Positions 43,907 to 53,103 are shown, numbered from the stretch's first letter. The stretch is DNA of 64,000 nucleotides from VXPQ01 sp965116435 (GCA_965116435.1 OZ220686.1:2046001-2110000), one strand, 5' to 3'. Numbers and translations are program-made. Notes: generated from the sequence alone by a model not told the origin.

Positions 43907-46330
43907 TTAATCCAACCCCACCCCAACCCCCACAACAACCCGCGAACCCGGAATATCTTCCGAACCTCCAAGACGGCGCGCGATGTCCAGGCGGAGGGGT
44001 GTACCTGCGATCCGGGTTAAAGAAACCCCTATTTCGTGCACGGACCGATCCCCGCAATATCCTGGGGGCATGCAGAAAAATACGCCCCGGTCCGGCGCCG
44101 CAGGCTGCCCCTGGATGCGCCCGTGCGCCCCGAACAGGGCAAGGCCCATGCGTACCCGCACCAGCGGCCATAACCGAACCCATTCGAAGGGAAGCGTCGT
44201 AAAGTCGTGCCGCCAGAACACGACGGCGTAGCGCATCCCTTGCAAGGGCCGTCCGTGCAGAGAACGAAACGCATCCTGCCGATTCACCCGAAGGCCATCG
44301 AACAATTCGAGTCCGGTATCGAGCAGCGCCGTTCGGTGCGGCGGAAGATCGCCGAAGGACGTACGCCCCTGTAAACGGATATGCAGGTTTGCGGGCGTCG
44401 GGCGATATCTATGCAGGGTGGGCTGCGCCATAGCAATATGTCCGCCCAGCAAGGTATAGGCCACCTCGCTCGCCAGCCCCCCGGAAGAACCATGCTCCAT
44501 CCGAAGCGCGGCGGAGCGAATGGCCCGGCCCTCCCGGACGGGCACGGAAAGCGTGGCGTACGCGGACCGGAACGTACCGTCCCCAATCGCCGGATTGTCC
44601 CGAAAATCCTGCGAATACGGCCAGGAACGCGTCGCTTGCCGCGCCGCCGAGGTTGCTTTCTCCTGCGCAAGGCCCGCCGTGAGGCGCCATCCCCGCCATG
44701 CGGTTTCTGCGCCCAGTCCGTACCGGGTTCGGCGAAAATAATCGAAATAATCCCGCCCTCCGAGGCTGGCCTGCACCGAAACGAGCGCGTCGCCGTACCT
44801 GGATCCCACGCCCTGGGGGGCAATGCCCCGGTCGTGCGAAACCCGAAGCAGGCTGCGGGCGCCAAGCGGGATCGTTAGCGCAGCGTACCTGTGGATCTTC
44901 CGTTGCTTGCTCGCCTGGCCCAGGCGCCATGCCAGACGCATGCCGGAAAACAGGTCCAGTTCGTTGCCGACGCCGCTGAACAGGCCCTCCACCCGATTGT
45001 ACCGGAACCGAAACCGGTATCCCATGACCAGGGGCCATTGCAGCCGACCGGGCATGTCCGGGTCCAGAAATCCGACAAACGACCCCTTGCGTCGTTCGAC
45101 GGGAAATGCCTCGTCCAGCGTCAACCGGGCGGCGTTCAGGTCGGCCAGCGCGTCCAGTTCGCGGGCCGTCATGGGCATCAGCACTTGTCCGTATCGAAAC
45201 GCCGGATCGCGCCAGGGCACGGTTGCCGAGGCAAACTGCTCCGGGGCAACGTCCATGCGGTGCCCGACGAGCAACGTACGGCGCCGGAACGACACCGTGC
45301 GCAGCCGATGCGCATTAACGGCGGTGCGAAGCGTGCCTTCGAGATCGAGGTTGACCGGCGCCCAGAAACCGTTGGCTACCTCCCGAAAATGCTGCACGTA
45401 CCGAACGTTCCAGCCGGACGTGGGCGGGGGAAACGCCACATGCCGCGCCGGAAAAAGCCGGGCTTCCAGCAAGACGAACTCCTCGTCCAGCACGGATAGT
45501 TGCCCGATGAAAGTCGCTTCTTCCTCGCCGATGGGCGAAACGTTCAGGTCGTAGATGGCGCGCCCGTCCAGCATCCGCTCCGCAGCCACCCGAAAAACGT
45601 AGTGTTTCAAGGCGTCGGGGTGGGTCGGCCCGATCATCCGTTGCCCCTGAACGGTCACGAAATCCTCGTACAGGTTCGCTACGTCGTGCGGGGCGGGCAA
45701 GGGCAAGGCCTCGTCCCACGCCCCTGTTCGGCTTACGGCGCTTACCGCAACGCGGGCGTCGCGCGGCGCACGGGCCGTCCGTCCGGCGTCGCCATACAGC
45801 CACAACAGGTCGAACACGGTATCGCTCAAATGCACGATGCGATCTCCGCGCTCCAGCGTCATGCGGGTCTGGCCCGCCACGCCCAGCGAAGTAATGTCCG
45901 CAAACATGCGCTGCTTGCGGCGAATCACTTGCTCCATCAGGCCGGAAGCGAACCCCTCGCCCGACACCAGCACTTCTTCCAGCGGAATCACCGTGGGCGT
46001 CAGCCGGATAACGAGCGCTTCCGACCTGTCTGCGGGCACGGGAACTGCGCGAGGAGCATATCCAAGGTGCTGCACGACAAGCGCCTCGGCGCGCACAGGC
46101 AATTCGAGTACAAACCGCCCTTCCGCGTTCGTAATGGCGCCGCGCTCCATATCTTCCGTGAAAACATGCGCTCCGGACAGCACGGCGCCGGTCTCCGCAT
46201 CCTCCACCACGCCCCCGATGCGCACCTGCGCGGCGGCAGGCCCGGCAGCCAGCAAGAGCAGAAAGATACAGGATGCCCTGACCAAGTCCACTTCGATCAG
46301 CGCTTCGCGTACGCGAGTACAAACCGTCAT
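43907..46330 (-). CDS. DUF5686-type outer-membrane protein with carboxypeptidase-like domain
   Basis: A protein of about 807 residues. After the signal peptide, residues about 36-110 form a carboxypeptidase-regulatory-like fold (RIGGVVEDAETGAVLSGAHV). DUF5686-like sequence follows (VIRRKQRMFADITSLGVAGQ, DVANLYEDFVTVQGQRMIGP, NVRYVQHFREVANGFWAPVN) and then a C-terminal beta-barrel. The family is confined to Bacteroidota-like phyla, and its function is unknown. The first 21 codons lie inside a truncated GGATGC repeat element (46272-46345): REALIEVDLVRAS is repeat sequence. A GTG 42 bases into the frame (MDLVRASCIFLLLLAAG) would give a more ordinary signal peptide but would still start within the element. 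Confidence 0.82.
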   Translation of the reverse strand: MTVCTRVREALIEVDLVRASCIFLLLLAAGPAAAQVRIGGVVEDAETGAVLSGAHVFTEDMERGAITNAEGRFVLELPVRAEALVVQHLGYAPRAVPVPADRSEALVIRLTPTVIPLEEVLVSGEGFASGLMEQVIRRKQRMFADITSLGVAGQTRMTLERGDRIVHLSDTVFDLLWLYGDAGRTARAPRDARVAVSAVSRTGAWDEALPLPAPHDVANLYEDFVTVQGQRMIGPTHPDALKHYVFRVAAERMLDGRAIYDLNVSPIGEEEATFIGQLSVLDEEFVLLEARLFPARHVAFPPPTSGWNVRYVQHFREVANGFWAPVNLDLEGTLRTAVNAHRLRTVSFRRRTLLVGHRMDVAPEQFASATVPWRDPAFRYGQVLMPMTARELDALADLNAARLTLDEAFPVERRKGSFVGFLDPDMPGRLQWPLVMGYRFRFRYNRVEGLFSGVGNELDLFSGMRLAWRLGQASKQRKIHRYAALTIPLGARSLLRVSHDRGIAPQGVGSRYGDALVSVQASLGGRDYFDYFRRTRYGLGAETAWRGWRLTAGLAQEKATSAARQATRSWPYSQDFRDNPAIGDGTFRSAYATLSVPVREGRAIRSAALRMEHGSSGGLASEVAYTLLGGHIAMAQPTLHRYRPTPANLHIRLQGRTSFGDLPPHRTALLDTGLELFDGLRVNRQDAFRSLHGRPLQGMRYAVVFWRHDFTTLPFEWVRLWPLVRVRMGLALFGAHGRIQGQPAAPDRGVFFCMPPGYCGDRSVHEIGVSLTRIAGTPLRLDIARRLGGSEDIPGSRVVVGVGVGLD

Positions 46331-46345
46331 GATTCCATGGTTAAG
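46272..46345. repeat. GGATGC repeat element, truncated copy B'
   Basis: It starts GGATGCCCTGACCAAGTCC, then cttcgatcagcgcttcgcg, and matches the first 74 bases of copies B and C. It breaks off exactly where copy B begins, as if B had inserted into it. It overlaps the start of the DUF5686 gene. Confidence 0.78.
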
Positions 46346-46519
46346 GATGCACTGATCAAATCCACTTCGATCAGCGCTTCACGTACGCACATAGCGTTTG
46401 TAATGATTTCATCGTTAAAATCATCGGAAAACACGGCGTGTTGCGGCGTCGGGGTTGTGAAGCGCCCTTCGGGGGGCATTGCGAAACGCGCAAAGCCCGG
46501 AAACCGGCTGCCGCATCCC
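46346..46519. repeat. GGATGC repeat element, copy B (174 bp)
   Basis: It starts GGATGCACTGATCAAATCC and shares cgtttgtaatgatttcatcg, gaaaacacggcgtgttgc and gtgaagcgcccttcgg with the other copies. The right terminal hairpin is diverged or replaced, although it still ends GCATCC followed by CAAGGTAG, as at copy C. It fills the region between the divergent DUF5686 and oxidoreductase genes. Confidence 0.8.
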
Positions 46520-46646
46520 AAGGTAGGGTACAGGACACTCTCCTTAACGCAAGACGGGCGGGGTTCGTATCATGGACCCAACCCTCTTCGCAAGGGCATT
46601 CCTGCTTCCCTGTGGGTATCGCCCGCCGTATTGACCGCCTGATTCG

Positions 46647-48344
46647 ATGCATCGCAGACATTTTCTGGGCAATCTGGCCGCCGTCGCCGGGCTTGGTGCG
46701 GCCGGCGCGTCCCATGCGCTACTCGCCGGCCCCCATCCCCGGGCCCGCGAACGCCGCGCCGATGTGGTCATTCTCGGCGGCGGCACGGGAGGCGTCGCCG
46801 CCGTGCTGGGCGCCTTGCGCAGCGGATACCGGGTGGTCCTGACCGAAGAAACGGACTGGATCGGCGGACAACTCACCCAGCAGGCGGTCCCTCCGGACGA
46901 ACATCCCTGGATCGAACAATTCGGCGCGCCCGCCTCGTACCTCGATTTCCGGCGGCGGGTGCGCGCGTTGTACCGACGGGCCTACCCGCTCGCCGACGGC
47001 GCTTCGGACCCGCTTAATCCGGGAAATTGCGGGGTGTCGCTGCTCTGCCACGAACCGCGCGCCGCCCTCGCCGTGCTGGAGGAAATGCTGGCTCCCTATG
47101 CAAGCAGCGGGCAGCTCGTCGTCTTGCTGGAGCATGTATGCACGGCGGCGAGCGTGACGGGAGATCGCATCGAATCCGTGCGCGTCCGAGACGAGCGGAC
47201 GGGAAACGAAACCGAATTGACCGCGCCGTTCTTCATCGACGCGACGGAACTGGGGGATGTGCTTCCCCTCGCCGGGGTCGAATACGTAACCGGAGCGGAA
47301 TCCATGGACGAAACCGCCGAGCCGCACGCCCCCGCCGAGCCGCAACCACACAACATGCAGGCGGCTACCTGGTGCTTCGCCATGGAGCATGTGGACGGGG
47401 CGGACTATGTGGCGGAGCGCCCGCCGGACTACGCCTTCTGGCGCGATTACGTACCCGACCTCGCCCCGCCCTGGCCCGGCCCGCTGCTGAGTTTTACCTA
47501 TAGCCACCCGATCACGCTGGAGCCGCGCACGTTGCCGTTCGATCCGCGCACGAACGACGGGGGATGGTGGACCTACCGGCGCCTTATTGATCCGGCCAAT
47601 TTCGCGCCGGGCACGTATCCGGGCGGCGTTTCGCTGGTCAACTGGCCGCAAAACGACTATCTTCCTGGCCATTTCGTAGATGCAGACCCCGAAGAAAACG
47701 CCCGGCATCTCGAGGGGGCGCTGCATCTGAGCCGGTCCCTCTTCTACTGGCTGCAAACGGAAGCGCCCCGGCCCGACGGGGGCGTGGGCTGGCCCGGCTT
47801 GCGGCTGCGCGGCGATCTGACCGGCACGCAGCACGGATTCGCCAAGCGGCCCTACATTCGGGAAGCCCGCCGCATTCGGGCGGAATTCACGGTGTGCGAA
47901 CAGCATGTGGGCCTGGAGGCGCGCATGGCGGAAACGGGATTGCCGGAAGGAGAAGTCACCGCCGCCGCGTTCCCGGATTCCGTGGGCATCGGCAGTTACC
48001 GCATCGACCTGCACCCGTCCACAGGCGGGGATAATTACATCGACATTGGATCCCTGCCGTTCGAAATTCCCCTCGGCGCCTTGCTGCCCGTACGTATGGA
48101 GAACCTTCTTCCCGCCGCCAAAAACATCGGTACGACGCACATCACGAACGGGTGCTACCGCTTGCACCCCGTGGAATGGAATATCGGGGAGGCGGCGGGC
48201 CAACTGGCGGCCTTTTGCCTGCACGGGAATCATGCGCCCCGGCATGTCCGGGCCAACCCGCGCGTGCTGGAAGATTTTCAGCAATCCCTGAGGCGGCAGG
48301 GAGTGGAAATCCGCTGGCCCGATCCGGCGAGGCGAGCGAGGTAA
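46647..48344 (+). CDS. FAD-dependent oxidoreductase, exported (Tat-like signal)
   Basis: A protein of 565 residues. The N-terminus MHRRHFLGNLAAVAGLGAAG is a twin-arginine-type signal, consistent with folding with FAD before export. The dinucleotide fold is VVILGGGTGGVAAVLGALRS, followed by TEETDWIGGQLTQQ. The late motif LLPAAKNIGTTHITNGCYRL, then HPVEWNIGEAAGQLAAFCL, is typical of the FAD_oxidored (PF12831) family. Substrates in marine bacteria are often sugars or unknown compounds, and none can be assigned here. The upstream region is occupied by repeat copy B. Confidence 0.9.
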   Translation: MHRRHFLGNLAAVAGLGAAGASHALLAGPHPRARERRADVVILGGGTGGVAAVLGALRSGYRVVLTEETDWIGGQLTQQAVPPDEHPWIEQFGAPASYLDFRRRVRALYRRAYPLADGASDPLNPGNCGVSLLCHEPRAALAVLEEMLAPYASSGQLVVLLEHVCTAASVTGDRIESVRVRDERTGNETELTAPFFIDATELGDVLPLAGVEYVTGAESMDETAEPHAPAEPQPHNMQAATWCFAMEHVDGADYVAERPPDYAFWRDYVPDLAPPWPGPLLSFTYSHPITLEPRTLPFDPRTNDGGWWTYRRLIDPANFAPGTYPGGVSLVNWPQNDYLPGHFVDADPEENARHLEGALHLSRSLFYWLQTEAPRPDGGVGWPGLRLRGDLTGTQHGFAKRPYIREARRIRAEFTVCEQHVGLEARMAETGLPEGEVTAAAFPDSVGIGSYRIDLHPSTGGDNYIDIGSLPFEIPLGALLPVRMENLLPAAKNIGTTHITNGCYRLHPVEWNIGEAAGQLAAFCLHGNHAPRHVRANPRVLEDFQQSLRRQGVEIRWPDPARRAR

Positions 48345-48479
48345 GGGTGCCGGCGCGGATGCGACGCGGCAGGAGCCTCTCGAACGCGACCTCTCTTCGG
48401 CGCGGGGCTAGACCAGGCCGCCGCCGCACCCATTCAGGGAGGAATCAGACCGATGCGCTCTCGACGCTCTCTCGATGCC

Positions 48480-49013
48480 CTATGCCTTGCGTTTATTCAG
48501 CAGGAACGCAAAAACAAACGCCAGCAGGAAGGAAATGCCTATGCCTATGAGCAGCACCGTCAGGTACATTATGGCCGTCTGGAAGACCATATTCGTCAAC
48601 AAGGGATTCTGTAGTATCGTGGTTTCGTAGACCTGAAACTCTTCCGCCGGCATGGCCGCCCGCGCCTCATTCAACTGATGCTCCATATACGTCTGCGTGA
48701 AATCGGGGTCGATGACGTTCACGTAGAGGAGATTGTACGCCGCAAAAGCCACCGCCGGGAGTTCGGTCACGACCACGCCGACCAGCCAGGCTTTCCCGAA
48801 GGAGATGGCGCCTTCGGACATCTTGTCCCGATATTCTCTCATCCCGAGCCAGATGGGCACGGTGAGCGCAACCACGATCGCCGAATAGCCTATGATTTCG
48901 CTCACCTTGAAATCCTCCGGGCCCGGAATGCCCATGACGAGCAGCACGAGGAGGTTCACGGCAAACAGAATGGCGGCGCCCATTCCGCCATAGTAGAGGA
49001 GCATGCGCGTCAT
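48480..49013 (-). CDS. DUF4199 domain-containing membrane protein
   Basis: A protein of 177 residues with four membrane segments (LLYYGGMGAAILFAVNLLVL, IIGYSAIVVALTVPIWLGM, WLVGVVVTELPAVAFAAYNL, ILQNP...LTVLLIGIGISFLLAFVFAF). The cytoplasmic turn YRDKMSEGAISFGKAW is diagnostic of DUF4199, a Bacteroidota-type family of unknown function. The C-terminus is basic (LLNKRKA). The 135 bases between it and the oxidoreductase stop codon contain no gene. Confidence 0.88.
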   Translation of the reverse strand: MTRMLLYYGGMGAAILFAVNLLVLLVMGIPGPEDFKVSEIIGYSAIVVALTVPIWLGMREYRDKMSEGAISFGKAWLVGVVVTELPAVAFAAYNLLYVNVIDPDFTQTYMEHQLNEARAAMPAEEFQVYETTILQNPLLTNMVFQTAIMYLTVLLIGIGISFLLAFVFAFLLNKRKA

Positions 49014-49145
49014 GATTCCCTGCGGGTTTTACGAGAAAATGTTGCGAGGAAGAAGTGCTGAAAGGTACGGCGAATCGCTCCCGGAATGTACGGGAATTTC
49101 TGGATCGAATAGCCGAAAAACGAGTCCGGTGGCTTCGAAAGCGCC

Positions 49146-50294
49146 TCAGATATCCTGCAAGAGCCGGGAAGCGGCCACGGCATGAATGCGTTTCGCAAGG
49201 GGAAAGCTCTGCGCGCCGGCATGAATCACATCGATCCGCTTCAGATTCAGATCGTCCAGCGCCGACCGCATAGAGAGCGTCACAGAAGGAGCCGTCGTGC
49301 GTTTAATCTCGAAACCGCGCAACCCGGATCCATCCTGCACCACGAGGTCTATCTCTGCGCCGGCATGCGTTCCCCAGAAATAACATTGTCGATCATCGAC
49401 CGCAAGGATGCGAATCAGGTTTTCGAGCATGAATCCCTCCCACGATGCGCCGACCTTGGGATGCCGCTCCAGTTCCAGATGCGTGGTTACGTGGAGAAAA
49501 GAATGCAGAAGTCCAGAATCGCGCAGATAAATTTTCGGCGATTTGACTTGTCGTTTCCCCAGATTGGCGCTCCAGGGCTTCAAGCTGCGCACCATGAAGG
49601 TGGCCTCAAGAATATCCAGATACCGTCGTACGGCGTGATGCGACACCCCGAAAGCGCGCCCCAACTCCGACCCGTTCCATATCTGGGCGTGATAATGGGC
49701 AAGCATAGACCAAAATCGGTCCAGAAGCGCGCTGGAGACTGCAACGCCGAATTGTGGAATGTCCCGCCCCAGAAAAGTTTGCAAAAAGTCCTTGCGCCAG
49801 CGGGCGCTTTCTGTATCGCTTTCCGCCGTGAAAGAACGAGGGAATCCACCCCGAAGCCAGAGAAGATCGGCCTCGTTTCCAGCGATTTCGGATAGGGAAA
49901 ACCCGGGAAGTTCATAATAGGCGATGCGGCCGGCAAGGCTTTCGGAACTTTGACGAAGCAAATTTGGAGATGCGCTGCCCAGTACCAGAAAACGAGCTGG
50001 ATTGGGCGAGCGATCGGATAACACCCGAATCGTCGGAAAAATTTCGGGCCGATGCTGAATTTCGTCCAGGACCACCAATCCGCGCAAGGGCGAAAGAGCA
50101 AGCAAAGGATCGGCGAGGCGGGCTACGTCCGCAGTGGATTCGAGATCGAAGAGATGCACAGGTCCGGTTTGCAGGCGGGCAAGTTCCCGGGCCAGGGTTG
50201 TCTTGCCTATCTGCCGCGCCCCAAGCAAGGCCACCACCGGATTCCTGGAAATGAGATGCTTCAGGGCTTTTATATGTGCATCGCGCTGGATCAT
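49146..50294 (-). CDS. AAA ATPase with DUF4143 domain
   Basis: A protein of 382 residues starting MIQRDAHIKALKHLISRNPV. Walker A is LLGARQIGKTTLARELA, Walker B LVVLDEIQHRPEIF, and sensor-like FLVLGSASPNLLRQSSES; the C-terminal DUF4143 domain has KIYLRDSGLLHSFLHV and MLENLIRI. This family (AAA_14/DUF4143) is common, often horizontally mobile, and of unclear role; some members have been suggested to act in defence or toxin-antitoxin-like control. A perfect 22-base inverted repeat lies 13 bases before the start codon. Confidence 0.9.
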   Translation of the reverse strand: MIQRDAHIKALKHLISRNPVVALLGARQIGKTTLARELARLQTGPVHLFDLESTADVARLADPLLALSPLRGLVVLDEIQHRPEIFPTIRVLSDRSPNPARFLVLGSASPNLLRQSSESLAGRIAYYELPGFSLSEIAGNEADLLWLRGGFPRSFTAESDTESARWRKDFLQTFLGRDIPQFGVAVSSALLDRFWSMLAHYHAQIWNGSELGRAFGVSHHAVRRYLDILEATFMVRSLKPWSANLGKRQVKSPKIYLRDSGLLHSFLHVTTHLELERHPKVGASWEGFMLENLIRILAVDDRQCYFWGTHAGAEIDLVVQDGSGLRGFEIKRTTAPSVTLSMRSALDDLNLKRIDVIHAGAQSFPLAKRIHAVAASRLLQDI

Positions 50295-50306
50295 GCATGC
50301 AAAATA

Positions 50307-50359
50307 CAAAAACACCTTGAAAATTGGAAGGCGGGCGTCCAATTTTCAAGGTGTTTTTG
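50307..50359. promoter_or_regulatory. Perfect 22-bp inverted repeat in the leader of the AAA/DUF4143 gene
   Basis: CAAAAACACCTTGAAAATTG+GA and its exact complement are separated by 9 bases (aggcgggcg). In the ATPase transcript it would form a very stable hairpin ending 13 bases before the ATG. On the plus strand it is about 150 bases before the decarboxylase gene. It could be an operator, an attenuator or a trace of a mobile element. Confidence 0.85.
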
Positions 50360-50511
50360 TAGGAGCGGTGCGAGCGGCCCCTGCAAGCGCGGAATCCAGG
50401 CGGTCTGTATATCTTTGGAAATCATGGGAAATCGGCGGGCGATTCCTATTTTCCAGACCGCTTCCAAGCGCAAGCGCCTATATCCTGTATCCTGTCATAC
50501 GATACGATTCC

Positions 50512-51990
50512 ATGTCCGCCATGCCCGATCTCCCCGAATGTCCCCCGACGGGCGACCTGGACCCCGAAGCGTTTCGCCGCGCAGGATACGCCGTGACGGA
50601 CTGGATCGTGGAGTATCTTGCGCATCCGGAACGCTGGTCCGTGCAGCCGGACGTCGAGCCGGGCGCGCTGCTCGAAAAGTTGCCCCCGGAGGCGCCCGCC
50701 CACCCGTCTTCGCAGGAGGACATTCTCGCCGATTTCGAACACACCATCCTGCCCCATGCGGTGCACTGGAATCACCCCGGTTTCATGGGATACTTCGCCG
50801 CCGGGGGGTCTTTCCCGGGCATTCTCGCGGAAACCCTCATCGCCGCGCTGAACAACATCGGCTTGTTATGGAGTTCGTCGCCCGCCTTGACCGAGCTGGA
50901 GGAAAGAACCTTGCAGTGGCTGGGCCAGCTCCTCGGATTGCCCGCTTCCTGGTTCGGCATGATTCATGGAACGGCGTCCGCGGCCAGCCTGCACGCCATG
51001 ATTGCGGCTCGCGAACGGGCGGTCGCCATAGCGGAACAGGCCGGATCGTCGGTGGACCTGAACCGGCTTGTAATCTATGCATCGGCGCATGCGCATTCGT
51101 CCATCGAGAAAACCACGGCGGCGCTGGGCGTCGGGCGCGAAGCCTGCCGCAAGATCGAGGTGGACGAACGGTACGCCATGAAGCCCGCCGCGCTCCGGGA
51201 AGCCATCGCTTCGGATCGGCGAAACGGTTTCGTCCCCATTGCGGTCGCGGCGACGATAGGAACCACGGGGTGCACGGCGGTGGACCCGGTTCCCGCCCTT
51301 GCCGAGATCGCCGACGAACACGCGCTCTGGCTGCACATCGATGCGGCCTATGCGGGCGCCGCCGCCATGCTCCCGGAAATGCGCCATCATTTTGCGGGAT
51401 GCGAGCGGGCGGACTCGTTCGTGGTTAATCCCCACAAATGGATGTTCGTCCCGATGGACCTGACGGCATTCTATACGGCGCACCCGGAATATCTGCGCAA
51501 GGCCCTGTCGCTTGTGCCGGAGTACCTGCGGAGCCGCGAATACGACCGGACGGTCAATTATATGGAATACGCTATCCCGCTGGGGCGCCGGTTTCGGGCT
51601 CTGAAACTCTGGTACGTATTGCGCTCGCTGGGCGCCGAGCGCGTGGCCGCCGCCTTGCGCGAACACATACGCCTGGCCCGATGGCTGGCCGACCAGGTCG
51701 ATGCTTCTCCGGACTTCGAGCGCATGGCCCCGACGCATTTTTCGCTGGTCTGTCTGCGGTTTCGGGCGGAAGGGGCCCGCACAGAAGAAACCGACGCCGC
51801 CAACGAGCGCCTCCTGCGCGCCGTCAATGCGACCGGCGAGTTTTTCCTGTCCCACACCCGGCTTCGCGGGCAGTACGTAATCCGGGTGGCCATAGGGAAT
51901 CTGCGCACGACCGAGGCGCATGTTCGTCGCCTTTGGGAACGCCTGCAGGAACTGGCGCCCCGCCATCCGAAGCCTGCGGGCAGACCGTAG
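50512..51990 (+). CDS. PLP-dependent amino-acid decarboxylase (aromatic-L-amino-acid decarboxylase family)
   Basis: A group II decarboxylase of 492 residues. Characteristic sequence: DWIVEYLAHPERW, HWNHPGFMGYFAAGGSFPGI, ASAHAHSSIEKTTAALG (the His stacking on PLP), LHIDAAYAGAAAMLPE (Asp) and SFVVNPHKWMFVPMD with the PLP lysine (HKW). The C-terminus also fits (FFLSHTRLRGQYVIRVAIGN). It should turn an aromatic amino acid into its amine and CO2, but the substrate among Tyr, Phe, Trp or DOPA is not decidable. The ATG at 50512 precedes the normal N-terminus MPDLPECPPTGDLDPEAF. Confidence 0.93.
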   Translation: MSAMPDLPECPPTGDLDPEAFRRAGYAVTDWIVEYLAHPERWSVQPDVEPGALLEKLPPEAPAHPSSQEDILADFEHTILPHAVHWNHPGFMGYFAAGGSFPGILAETLIAALNNIGLLWSSSPALTELEERTLQWLGQLLGLPASWFGMIHGTASAASLHAMIAARERAVAIAEQAGSSVDLNRLVIYASAHAHSSIEKTTAALGVGREACRKIEVDERYAMKPAALREAIASDRRNGFVPIAVAATIGTTGCTAVDPVPALAEIADEHALWLHIDAAYAGAAAMLPEMRHHFAGCERADSFVVNPHKWMFVPMDLTAFYTAHPEYLRKALSLVPEYLRSREYDRTVNYMEYAIPLGRRFRALKLWYVLRSLGAERVAAALREHIRLARWLADQVDASPDFERMAPTHFSLVCLRFRAEGARTEETDAANERLLRAVNATGEFFLSHTRLRGQYVIRVAIGNLRTTEAHVRRLWERLQELAPRHPKPAGRP

Positions 51991-52046
51991 GCTGCCGCCG
52001 GATTGCCTCTGCGCAGGACCGGGCCCGCAAGGAGCGACCGGGGAAC

Positions 52047-52098
52047 TATGCAATAAATGCATAGAAACAGGCACTTCTATTCATTTTATGCATAGATG
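52047..52098. repeat. TATGCATA direct repeat, copy 1
   Basis: About 52 bases: TATGCA-ataaa-TGCATAG hairpin, then aaacaggca, then CTTCTATTCATTTTATGCAT followed by AGATG. It is closely similar to copy 2, 115 bases downstream. It is in the 480-base gap between the decarboxylase and YceI genes, which shows no gene. Confidence 0.82.
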
Positions 52099-52161
52099 GT
52101 GGCGCATATTCGTTGTTTTTGGCATGTCCACAGGGCTTGGAGCATGATAGCATCAGGTCAT

Positions 52162-52213
52162 TATGCAATTTTTGCATAGAACATGGCATTTCTATTCATT
52201 TTATGCATAGATG
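52162..52213. repeat. TATGCATA direct repeat, copy 2
   Basis: TATGCAA-ttt-TTGCATA hairpin, then gaacatggca, then TTTCTATTCATTTTATGCAT followed by AGATG. The two copies together present four palindromic TATGCA/TGCATA sites, resembling operators or recombination sites. Confidence 0.82.
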
Positions 52214-52473
52214 AGATTTTTTCGCTTGCGCGCCGCCGCAGGCCGTCTCGTCCATGAATTTCGCTGCCGTCGGGAAAATGCGCCACACAGGGGGCCTGCG
52301 CGTTTGCGGGAGGGGAGAGGGGGATTGTCAGGAGAGGCCCGGGCAAATCGGGCGCGCCCGCGCCCCTTGCGAAAAATTCGGGCTTTTTTGCAGAACCGGA
52401 GGGGCCGAATCCTGTATTATGCGCGCATTCGTCGTTCCAATCGACGCCATCCGTTCACGAAACATCTCCCGCT

Positions 52474-53103
52474 ATGCAGCCCGCTCGTTTTCTGATCCCG
52501 ATCTTTTTCACCGCCTTTTTGGCCGCCGCATTTCTGCTGAGCGCCGCCATGCCTGTTGCGCCCGACCGCGCCGAAGTGATCACCTTTCATGCGGACAAGA
52601 CCCATTCTAACGTCGGGTTCAAGGTGCGCCATCTTGGAATCTCCAACGTGCGCGGCGCATTCGGCGAGTACGACGCCACCGTACAGTTCGATCCGGAAGA
52701 CCTGGGTACGCTCTCCGTCGAGGCCACGATTCAGACGAGCAGCATCGATACGGGCAACGAACGCCGCGACGACCACCTTCGTTCGGACGATTTCTTCAAC
52801 GCCGAAACCTTCCCGGAACTGCGGTTCGCGAGCAAGGAAGTGCGCAATATCGACGGTAGCGAATTCGAACTCGTGGGCGATCTGACCATTCGGGACGTCA
52901 CGAAGGAGGTCGTGCTGGAGGGCGAATTTCTGGGAATGGGCGCCGGGCGAAACGGGCGCAAGGCTGGTTTCGAGGTGCGCGCCCGGATCGACCGCTTCGA
53001 CTACAACCTGAAATTCGATGCGCTGACGGAAACCGGCGGCCTGGTTGTGGGCAGCAATGTGGAGATCGTGCTGGACATGGAGCTGGACGAAAAAACAGGC
53101 TGA
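52474..53103 (+). CDS. YceI family protein, exported
   Basis: A protein of 209 residues with a signal peptide (MQPARFLIPIFFTAFLAAAF). The lipocalin-like YceI barrel shows FHADKTHSNVGFKVRHLGIS, NERRDDHLRSDDFFNAETFP, DLTIRDVTKEVVLEGEFLG and GLVVGSNVEIVLDMELDE. Such periplasmic barrels bind isoprenoid or amide lipids; a role here is unknown. The stop codon lies at the start of a 36-base direct repeat (53098 and 53164). A DoxX gene follows on the same strand after about 220 bases. Confidence 0.93.
   Translation: MQPARFLIPIFFTAFLAAAFLLSAAMPVAPDRAEVITFHADKTHSNVGFKVRHLGISNVRGAFGEYDATVQFDPEDLGTLSVEATIQTSSIDTGNERRDDHLRSDDFFNAETFPELRFASKEVRNIDGSEFELVGDLTIRDVTKEVVLEGEFLGMGAGRNGRKAGFEVRARIDRFDYNLKFDALTETGGLVVGSNVEIVLDMELDEKTG

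Noticed and set aside
46327..46521. Small conserved protein (VREALIEVDLISAS) repeated in the window
   Set aside because: The similarity is at DNA level because the repeat is the same. Frames differ in length and the element has hairpin termini, so a conserved peptide is not indicated.
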